Shown one piece after another: positions 51,892 to 58,520 of a stretch of DNA of 64,000 nucleotides. The first letter of the stretch is position 1, and every line of letters starts with the position of its first letter. The stretch comes from Microvirga lenta (lineage in GTDB: Bacteria > Pseudomonadota > Alphaproteobacteria > Rhizobiales > Beijerinckiaceae): contig NZ_JAJBBR010000007.1 of assembly GCF_020532555.1 (NCBI RefSeq), positions 241,276 through 305,275 of the forward strand. Direction: 5' to 3'. The notes beneath the pieces are model-generated. The model saw only the letters and a program-made list of their open reading frames with translations, did no database searches and had not been told where the DNA came from. A program made the translations under genes and the position numbers.

Positions 51892-53328
51892 ATGGCAGAC
51901 CAATACGACATCATCGTCATCGGCGGCGGGCCGGGCGGCTATGTGGCGGCGATCCGGGCCGCGCAGCTCGGGTTCAAGACCGCCGTCGTGGAGCGCGAGC
52001 ACCTGGGCGGCATCTGCCTCAACTGGGGCTGCATTCCGACCAAGGCGCTGCTGCGCTCGGCCGAGATCTACCACTACATGCAGCACGCCAAGGATTACGG
52101 CCTCTCCGCGCAAGGGATCGGCTTCGACGCGGGCGCCATCGTGCAGCGCTCGCGCGGCGTTTCGGGCCGTCTCAACGGCGGTGTCGGCATGCTGCTCAAG
52201 AAGAACAAGGTCGATGTGATCTTCGGCGAGGCCGCCATCTCCAAGCCCGGCGAGGTCGTGGTTTCGGCCACGAAGAAGCCCGCCATGCAGCCGCAGCACC
52301 CCGCGCCGAAAGGCGCGCTGGGACCGGGCACCTATTCGGCCAAGCACATCATCGTGGCGACGGGCGCGCGCCCGCGCGTGTTGCCCGGCATCGAGCCGGA
52401 CGGCAAGCTGATCTGGACCTATTTCGAGGCCATGGTGCCGCCCGCCATGCCGAAATCGCTCATCGTCATGGGCTCGGGCGCCATCGGCATCGAGTTCGCC
52501 TCGTTCTACCGCACCATGGGTGTGGACGTGACCGTGGTCGAGGTGATGCCGCAGATCCTCCCCGTGGAGGATGCCGAGATCGCGGGCCTCGCCCGCAAGC
52601 GCTTCGAGAAGCAGGGCATCAAGATCTTCACCGGCACAAAGGTGACGAAGGTCGAGAAGGGCCCGAACGGCGTTTCCGCCACCATCGACGATGGAAAGAG
52701 CGTGCAGACGATCCAGGCCGAGCGGATGATCTCGGCGGTGGGCGTCGTCGGCAACATCGAGAACCTGGGCCTTGAAAAGCTCGGGGTGAAGATCGACCGC
52801 GGGACTGTCGTGACCGACGGGCTCGGCCGCACCAACGTGCCCGGCATCTATGCCATCGGCGACGTGGCCGGCCCGCCCATGCTGGCGCACAAGGCCGAGC
52901 ACGAGGGCGTCATCTGCGTCGAGACCATCAAGGGAATGCACACCCACCCGATGGACAAGGGCAAGATCCCGGGCTGCACCTACTGCCACCCGCAGATCGC
53001 TTCCGTCGGGCTCACCGAGGCCAAGGCGAAGGAGCAGGGCTACGACATCCGCGTCGGCCGCTTCCCCTTCGTGGGCAACGGCAAGGCGATTGCCCTGGGC
53101 GAGCCGGACGGCCTGGTGAAGACCATTTTCGACAAGAAGACCGGGCAGCTGCTCGGCGCGCACATGATCGGCGCGGAGGTGACCGAGCTGATCCAGGGCT
53201 TCGTGATCGCCATGAACCTGGAGACGACCGAGGAGGAGCTGATCCACGCCGTCTTCCCGCACCCGACCCTGTCCGAGATGATGCACGAGAGCGTCATGGA
53301 CGCCTACGGGCGGGCGATCCATATCTGA
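51892..53328 (+). CDS. lpd: Dihydrolipoyl dehydrogenase (E3)
   Basis: 478-residue flavoprotein reoxidising lipoyl groups with NAD. FAD-binding IIVIGGGPGGYVAAIRAAQL, redox pair Cys42/Cys47 in GGICLNWGCIPTKALL, NAD-binding VMGSGAIGIEFASF, second FAD motif IYAIGDVAGPPMLAHKAEHE, and the C-terminal His/Glu pair in AVFPHPTLSEMMHES. I use the ATG 51892; an ATG at 51874 lies in the repeat. It is separated from pdhC by the nested repeat, so it may be expressed less tightly. Confidence 0.96.
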   Translation: MADQYDIIVIGGGPGGYVAAIRAAQLGFKTAVVEREHLGGICLNWGCIPTKALLRSAEIYHYMQHAKDYGLSAQGIGFDAGAIVQRSRGVSGRLNGGVGMLLKKNKVDVIFGEAAISKPGEVVVSATKKPAMQPQHPAPKGALGPGTYSAKHIIVATGARPRVLPGIEPDGKLIWTYFEAMVPPAMPKSLIVMGSGAIGIEFASFYRTMGVDVTVVEVMPQILPVEDAEIAGLARKRFEKQGIKIFTGTKVTKVEKGPNGVSATIDDGKSVQTIQAERMISAVGVVGNIENLGLEKLGVKIDRGTVVTDGLGRTNVPGIYAIGDVAGPPMLAHKAEHEGVICVETIKGMHTHPMDKGKIPGCTYCHPQIASVGLTEAKAKEQGYDIRVGRFPFVGNGKAIALGEPDGLVKTIFDKKTGQLLGAHMIGAEVTELIQGFVIAMNLETTEEELIHAVFPHPTLSEMMHESVMDAYGRAIHI

Positions 53329-53336
53329 TCCGCTGC

Positions 53337-53362
53337 CTCATGGCGGCGAACCCCGCCATGAG
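53337..53362. terminator. Hairpin between convergent lpd and luxR-type gene
   Basis: CTCATGGCGG pairs with CCGCCATGAG around CGAACC, 8 bases after the lpd stop. No T tract on either side, so it may act with other factors. Confidence 0.5.
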
Positions 53363-53399
53363 CCTCCGTCCATGGTCGTGGCATTGCCGCCAGGCACTC

Positions 53400-54164
53400 T
53401 CAATGGATGCAGTCGGCCACGCACTCCGGTGCTGCCCTTGCCGGCAGGTGGTCCTGCGCCCAGATGGCGGCCTGGGTGCGGTTGCCGACGCCGATCTTTC
53501 TCAGAATCGCCTTGAGGTGGACCTTCACGGTCGCTTCCGCGAGGTTGAGTTTTCGGGCGATGACCTTGTTGGGCGCCCCCTCCTTCAGGCAGTCCAGGAT
53601 CTCGACCTCCCGATGGGACAGCTTGTGGCTTCGCGGGTCGGGGGCCCGTCCGTTTCCGGCGCCGTCCTGGGCGGCGTGATCCGCAGAAGAGTATTCCGGC
53701 TTCTCGCCCAGGACCGACCGGATCCAGGACGACGGGACGACCGTCTCTCCGAGCATCACCAGCTCGATGGATTGAATGAGCACATCGCGGCTCACGGTCG
53801 TCAGGCAGAAGCCGTCCGCACCCGCCGTCCAGGCAGCCACCATCGGGCCGAAGTCGAAGCTGTCCGCCAGCACCACGACCCGGGCCGCGGGCCGCTGGGC
53901 CTTGAGGTCGCGGATCATGGCGGCCAGGGTGTCGGAGGGGCGCTTTCCATCGACGATGAAGAGAACGGGCGCGCCGCTGGAAAGGCGCGGCAGGTCGGCG
54001 GTGTCGCGGAGCGCGTCCTCCCAGACCGCGAACCGGGTGCCGGAGAGCAGTTGCTCCAGGCCGACGCTCAAGAGCGGATTCGTGCAGATTCGGATGGTCG
54101 TCACCTGCGGTGTGCCGTCACCCGACGGAGCGGTTTGAGTTCGGTAGGCTTGGTCGATCAACAT
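53400..54164 (-). CDS. LuxR-type regulator with atypical receiver domain
   Basis: 254 residues: a receiver-like domain (about 23-140) and a LuxR/NarL helix-turn-helix (about 180-242, KLSHREVEILDCLKEGAPNK, LNLAEATVKVHLKAILRKIG). The receiver keeps an Asp (Asp72 in LFIVDGKRPSD) but the N-terminal acidic pair is replaced (ICTNPLL) and the beta-5 Lys is replaced by Thr (GFCLTTVSRD), so normal phosphorylation is doubtful. No sensor kinase is next to it. It is followed on the same strand by no gene and preceded by the DUF1236 gene, so it may be its own unit. Targets unknown. Confidence 0.85.
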   Translation of the reverse strand: MLIDQAYRTQTAPSGDGTPQVTTIRICTNPLLSVGLEQLLSGTRFAVWEDALRDTADLPRLSSGAPVLFIVDGKRPSDTLAAMIRDLKAQRPAARVVVLADSFDFGPMVAAWTAGADGFCLTTVSRDVLIQSIELVMLGETVVPSSWIRSVLGEKPEYSSADHAAQDGAGNGRAPDPRSHKLSHREVEILDCLKEGAPNKVIARKLNLAEATVKVHLKAILRKIGVGNRTQAAIWAQDHLPARAAPECVADCIH

Positions 54165-54226
54165 GGTCCTGCCTTCGCTTGAGGTGCTGGAAAACTCAGT
54201 TGGTTCCGTCCCGTGCCTCCTCGGTG

Positions 54227-54595
54227 CTACCGAATGATGTAGACGATCCTGCGCGACGCAGCGTCGACGATGACCCAGCGATCGTTCACGACCGCGTAGC
54301 GGTAGGTTTCATGTTTGGGGATGAAATGCAGCCGGACCGAATCCGGCAGGATTTCCCCTGCCGCGATCCGGCCGTCGATCCGGCTGGACGGCAGATATCC
54401 CGGAGGAACCGGCATCTCGTCGGAGGAGAGCTCCGCCATGATCATGCGAGCGGTATCGGTGGCTCCGCCGAGGCTGCCCGTCGACAACTCGACCGTTTCC
54501 TGACCGGGAGGCTCGGCGGTGGTGCGCGCGGGCTCGAAGGTCGCGACGGACCCTGCGCAGAACACGGTGACCCCCAGAAGCAACGGCGATCGCAT
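54227..54595 (-). CDS. DUF1236-type periplasmic protein
   Basis: 122-residue protein with a signal peptide (MRSPLLLGVTVFCAGSVATF) and a C-terminal block YRYAVVNDRWVIVDAASRRI ending VYIIR, the hallmark of DUF1236 proteins of rhizobia. Function unknown; many are induced under stress. It lies 79 bases downstream of the anti-sigma gene on the same strand, so it may be in the sigma factor's operon. Confidence 0.75.
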   Translation of the reverse strand: MRSPLLLGVTVFCAGSVATFEPARTTAEPPGQETVELSTGSLGGATDTARMIMAELSSDEMPVPPGYLPSSRIDGRIAAGEILPDSVRLHFIPKHETYRYAVVNDRWVIVDAASRRIVYIIR

Positions 54596-54674
54596 CCTCT
54601 ACCTCTTCCGCCAGCCAGGCAGAACAAGAACGGATCGGACCGGCGGCTTATTCCAGGCACGTTCGAATTTCGTC

Positions 54675-55451
54675 TCAGGGCGAAGCCGGAGGCCGGGGAG
54701 CGCCTTCGAGCGCCTGCACCTCGGCGGAGTCCAGCAGGGGCTCCCCGGCACCGAGATTCTGCAGATGGGCATCGATCAGGTCTGTTGCGCCGCTCGGCTG
54801 ATAGCCGGAATCCGTCCCGGGGCTGGCCAGGGCGAAATTGACGGTCCAGCCGGCACCTCGGCAGGCGAGCGCGTCGGCCGTGCCGAGGGTGGAGTGCAGG
54901 CGGAACTCGCGGCAAACCGACCCGTCCGCCAACCGGTAGGTGGAGATGATGCGCACCCGCCCTGCCGCCACTTCCGCTTCCTGTCCGGAAGGGGTCCGGC
55001 TGAGGGCGTCCCGGACCGAAGGGCTTTCCAGCTGGGCCATGAGGCCGCCCGCGGGGGGAGGCGTGTCCTGCCGTCCCGCGAGATAGCCCGCACCCGCCAC
55101 GGCAAGCGCGGCGAGACCCGCCGCCAGAGCCAGCCCGCCGAGCCGCCACCTCCTCGCGGGTGCGGCCGACGCCCCTTTGCTCGTCTCAAGCGCCCCTGGC
55201 CCTGCCTCCCGGGTCTCGTACTCCTTTATCCTGGCCTCGACCGCAGCCTGCAGCTCGGCGGGAACTTCGAGAGCCTCCTCCCGGAGCAAGGCCGAGCGTG
55301 TGAGACTGCGGCTTCGCAGAAAATCGGCCACACGCTTCGTGACCGTGGGATCGGTCAGCATGGCCTGTTCGACCGCGGCGGCCATCGGCGCGTCGAGTTC
55401 GCCGTCGGCGAAGGCCATCAGGATCTCGTCGCTGAGATGGAGCTGTGACAT
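54675..55451 (-). CDS. Anti-sigma factor with one membrane helix
   Basis: 258 residues. A cytoplasmic N-terminal part (LHLSDEILMAFADGELDAPM) of the anti-sigma type without the HxxxCxxC zinc motif, a membrane helix at about 102-126 (LGGLALAAGLAALAVAGAGY), and a periplasmic domain with VRIISTYRLADGSVCREFRL. It starts 29 bases after the sigma factor's stop, the usual pairing. It should hold the ECF factor until a periplasmic signal arrives. Confidence 0.85.
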   Translation of the reverse strand: MSQLHLSDEILMAFADGELDAPMAAAVEQAMLTDPTVTKRVADFLRSRSLTRSALLREEALEVPAELQAAVEARIKEYETREAGPGALETSKGASAAPARRWRLGGLALAAGLAALAVAGAGYLAGRQDTPPPAGGLMAQLESPSVRDALSRTPSGQEAEVAAGRVRIISTYRLADGSVCREFRLHSTLGTADALACRGAGWTVNFALASPGTDSGYQPSGATDLIDAHLQNLGAGEPLLDSAEVQALEGAPRPPASP

Positions 55452-55480
55452 GGGTTGGTACTCCGCGGCGGCAGCGGCCC

Positions 55481-55972
55481 TCAGGCGGCCTCTGTCATTT
55501 CAACAAGTCGCTTGCGAGCCCGCGCCAGCCGACTCATGACGGTCCCGATCGGGACGCCCAGCACCTCGGCGGCCTCGCGATAGGCCAGCTCCTCGACGCA
55601 CACGAGAACCAGCACTTCCCGCTGCTCCTGCGGCATCGCGTCGATGGCGCGCTGGACTTCGGCCAGGAGCAGCCTGCTCAGGACCGGCCCCTCGCCGGAA
55701 TCGCCTATGATCTGCTTCTGCTCGGTCACGTCTTCTGTCATGCCTTCAGCCTTCGAACGTCTCAGCTGGTCGATCCAGTGGTTGCGGAGAATGCGAAACA
55801 CCCAGGCGTCGAAGCGAGTCCCCGGCTCCCAGGTGTCGGCATTTGCAAGCGCCCGCTCGCATGCGCCTTGGACAAGGTCATCGGCGAGCGACGGCGACCG
55901 GCACAGCACGAGCGCAAAGCGCCTCAGCCGCGGCAGAAGTGCCACAAGTTCCTGTCCTATGGCCGCTGGCAT
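55481..55972 (-). CDS. ECF-type RNA polymerase sigma factor
   Basis: 163-residue extracytoplasmic-function sigma factor. Region 2 is LADDLVQGACERALANADTW with FDAWVFRILRNHWIDQLRRS; region 4 is MPQEQREVLVLVCVEELAYR with EVLGVPIGTVMSRLARARKR. The ATG at 55972 gives the typical N-terminus (MPAAIGQELVALLPRLRRFA). A longer open frame reaches 56833, but its Pro-rich N-terminal part is only the antisense of the Gly-rich gene. It is cotranscribed with the anti-sigma gene. The neighbouring protease genes are candidate targets. Confidence 0.92.
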   Translation of the reverse strand: MPAAIGQELVALLPRLRRFALVLCRSPSLADDLVQGACERALANADTWEPGTRFDAWVFRILRNHWIDQLRRSKAEGMTEDVTEQKQIIGDSGEGPVLSRLLLAEVQRAIDAMPQEQREVLVLVCVEELAYREAAEVLGVPIGTVMSRLARARKRLVEMTEAA

Positions 55973-56303
55973 CTCTGCTCCGCATCGCCCGATCGGTAGA
56001 ACAACGGGGCAGCCTTCGATTTTATTCCATTCCGTCTCGCGTGCGCCGCCTCCGGGCGGGGTGATTTCCTCCCGTGAGGCGCATCGGAGCGTGCGGGGGT
56101 TACACATGCCTGCGAAATCGGAGTAGTCTCGGTTTCGTGCCGATCCACAAGGTGTCTCGCCTGGCCACGGGGGCGTAACATCGAAGCGTCCGATGGAACT
56201 CGTCGGTCGTCCCGAAGGGATCGGGCATTCGAAGCGGTAGTCCTGCGTATCCGACTGGTTCTCGGCGCCACGGCACCGACGTGCAAGCCGCAAGGAAGAA
56301 CTC
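55973..56303. other. Divergent 331-bp intergenic region of sigma factor and subtilase
   Basis: No gene is supported here. It must hold promoters for both the sigma factor (minus) and the subtilase (plus). On the sigma strand TGTAACC occurs at 56104-56098, like the -35 of some ECF promoters, but I see no convincing -10 17 bases on. No clear hairpin. Confidence 0.5.
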
Positions 56304-58472
56304 ATGACGTGCTGGTGGCGACACCTTCCGATCGTAGCGGCCTTGGCTGTCGCGGCGCTTCCTCTCGAGATCCGGCTCAAGGCAGGTCCGGAGCCTGGGC
56401 TCCACCTCAAGAATCCTGCCGCTTTGGCCGGACCGGGAAATGGCGGCGGTAACGGCGGTGGCAACGGTGGCAACTCCGGAGGAGCCGACGGCAATGGCGG
56501 CGGTAACGGAAACGGCAATAGCGGCAATTCAGGTGGAAACGGCCACGGCGGAAGTGCCGGTGGCAATGGAAACGGCGGCGGGAACGGAAATTCCGGGGGG
56601 AACGGGAATGCTGGCGGGAATGGAAACGCTGGCGGGAACGGGAACAGCGGCAATGCCGGAGGCAACGGCAGCCCGGGAGGAAATGCAGGCGGCAGCGCCA
56701 ACGGCGGCAATGCCGGCGGTAATGGTAATGGAAATGCCGGGAACGGAAACGGCAGCCCTGGAGGAGGAAACGGCGGCGCCGGGAACAGCGGAAACGGTGG
56801 CGGTCGTGGCGGCGGAAACGGCCAAGGCGGCAACGCCGCAGGTGGCGGCCATGGAAATCAGGGCGGCCACGGCAACGGAGGCGGGCAGGGCGGAGGCGGC
56901 TACGGCAATGCCGGCGGAAGCCTCGGGAACAGTGGCCAAGGAGGCTTCGGCGGGGGGCTCGCCGGATCTCGCGGAGAAACTGCCGGTCCTGCGGGCGGTT
57001 GGGGGAGCGGCGCCTTTCCGAATGACGTCGCGACGCGAAACGGCACTCCCGGTGCCCCGGTCGGCATTGGACGGCCGGTCTCCGGCGGTCAACGCCCGGC
57101 CGTAGCCAATCCAGGCAGAATCTCCGTTCCCGCGAGACGGGACCAGCAACAACCCGGCACCTCGAAGCGCAGCAATCGCCAAGCATCGCCGGCCGCAATC
57201 CGGCCGACGCCGCGGGCGGGAGGCGGGCCGAGGCAGATCGGGCGGGGACAGGAGACATCCCGCGCTGCGGCTGATGACACGGCACGGAACGGCGCGGCCG
57301 AGGCCAAGCCTCGCCATGCTCCGCGCTCGATCGTCGCCCTCGGCCTCTCCGGCTCCGATCTCGGCAGGCTGACGGCGTCCGGCTTCCGGATCTCGTCACG
57401 CACACGCGGCGTCATGGCCCCGCAGGTCGTCCGGCTGCAGTTGCCCCGGGGCATGTCTCTCGCACAGGCTCGCCGGGCGGTGCAGCGGGTCAATGTGCAG
57501 GCATCGGCGGATCTCGATGCCTACTACTATCCGGACGGAGCCGCCGCAGACTGCATCGGGCCCAATTGCGAGGCCGCCCGGCTCGTCGGTTGGGCGCAGC
57601 CGCAGGTGGGCCGGTGCGGAGCCGCAATGCCCCTCGTCGGACTGATCGACACCGCCATCGATGTGGACCATGAAGCCCTGAAAGGGCAGGCCATCGAAAT
57701 TCTGGACCGGCCGGGCAGCCGTTCAGACAAGTCCTCGCGTGACCACGGCACCGCGATTGCGGCGCTCCTCGTCGGACGCGCCGGCAGCCGGACGCCGGGG
57801 CTCATTCCGCAGGCCAGGGTTCTGGCAGTGGATGCATTCCACAAGGAACGCGGCGTGGCGGACCGGGCAGACGTGGTGTCGCTGGTGGCGGCTATCGAGG
57901 CCCTGGCGGATCGGGAGGTCCGGATCATCAATCTCAGCCTGTCGGGTCCGCGGAACGAGGTTCTCAAGAGGGCGGTCGAGGCTGCTCGCGCGAAGGGCAT
58001 CGTTCTCGTGGCCGCCGCGGGCAACGGCGGCGCAGGGGCCGAGCCGTCCTATCCCGCGGCCTATCCGGGCGTGATCGCCGTGACGGCGGTGGATCGCAAG
58101 CTCAACATCTACCGCCGGGCCACGCGCGGCCCCTATATCGACCTTGCTGCTCCCGGCGTCGAAATCCTTGCGGCCGGTTCCGCAGCACCCGGCGCTCCGA
58201 AGAGCGGAACGTCCTATGCCGTGCCCTTCGTGTCCGCGGCGGCCGCCCTCGCGCTCGCCTCCCATCCGGGAATGACGATCGAGGACCTGCAGGCCAAGCT
58301 GGAGCGGGCCGCCCAGGATCTCGGTGCACCCGGGCGCGACGCGACCTTCGGCTACGGTTTGGTGCAGATGGCGGGCCTTTGCGCGCCTCCGGCCGATCCG
58401 CCTGCGGTCGCGACATTCTACGAAAAGCCCGGGGACACATGGCTCCGAACCCAGCTCAAGGCGGAACCGTGA
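56304..58472 (+). CDS. Subtilisin-like (S8) protease with long Gly/Asn-rich region
   Basis: 722 residues. A short hydrophobic N-terminus (HLPIVAALAVAALP) may be a signal peptide. Residues 43-221 are almost only Gly, Asn, Ser and Ala in runs of GGNGN type. A Pro/Arg-rich linker (240-340) and a small domain (RSIVALGLSGSDLGRLTASG, an inhibitor-I9-like or fervidolysin-like prodomain position) follow. The S8 catalytic domain is about 440-690: Asp449 (VGLIDTAID), His481 (SSRDHGTAIAAL), Asn574 (AAGNGG) and Ser637 (KSGTSYAVP), all present. AGGA precedes the ATG. Divergent from the ECF sigma factor, convergent with the autotransporter. It is probably exported and active; the Gly-rich part may anchor or extend it. 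Confidence 0.88.
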   Translation: MTCWWRHLPIVAALAVAALPLEIRLKAGPEPGLHLKNPAALAGPGNGGGNGGGNGGNSGGADGNGGGNGNGNSGNSGGNGHGGSAGGNGNGGGNGNSGGNGNAGGNGNAGGNGNSGNAGGNGSPGGNAGGSANGGNAGGNGNGNAGNGNGSPGGGNGGAGNSGNGGGRGGGNGQGGNAAGGGHGNQGGHGNGGGQGGGGYGNAGGSLGNSGQGGFGGGLAGSRGETAGPAGGWGSGAFPNDVATRNGTPGAPVGIGRPVSGGQRPAVANPGRISVPARRDQQQPGTSKRSNRQASPAAIRPTPRAGGGPRQIGRGQETSRAAADDTARNGAAEAKPRHAPRSIVALGLSGSDLGRLTASGFRISSRTRGVMAPQVVRLQLPRGMSLAQARRAVQRVNVQASADLDAYYYPDGAAADCIGPNCEAARLVGWAQPQVGRCGAAMPLVGLIDTAIDVDHEALKGQAIEILDRPGSRSDKSSRDHGTAIAALLVGRAGSRTPGLIPQARVLAVDAFHKERGVADRADVVSLVAAIEALADREVRIINLSLSGPRNEVLKRAVEAARAKGIVLVAAAGNGGAGAEPSYPAAYPGVIAVTAVDRKLNIYRRATRGPYIDLAAPGVEILAAGSAAPGAPKSGTSYAVPFVSAAAALALASHPGMTIEDLQAKLERAAQDLGAPGRDATFGYGLVQMAGLCAPPADPPAVATFYEKPGDTWLRTQLKAEP
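56430..56966 (+). repeat. Low-complexity Gly/Asn-coding tract
   Basis: About 180 codons made of GGN, AAY and AGY triplets in irregular short repeats. The tract is prone to slippage, so the length may vary between strains. Its antisense gives a long open Pro-rich frame that is not a gene. Confidence 0.85.
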
Positions 58473-58480
58473 CGGGCCTT

Positions 58481-58504
58481 CTCCGGCGGCTCATGCCGCC
58501 GGAG
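58481..58504. terminator. Bidirectional hairpin between two convergent protease genes
   Basis: CTCCGGCGGC and GCCGCCGGAG form a 10-bp stem around TCAT, 8 bases after the subtilase stop and 16 bases before the end of the autotransporter gene. Confidence 0.65.
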
Positions 58505-58520
58505 CCGACAGGGGCAGACC

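Noticed and set aside
56098..56104. TGTAACC as autoregulated ECF promoter, also present near 61490
   Set aside because: No matching -10, and the second copy points away from the autotransporter gene.
55973..56833. Pro/Phe/Leu-rich N-terminal extension of the sigma factor frame
   Set aside because: It is the antisense of the Gly/Asn tract of the subtilase; the sigma domain starts at 55972.
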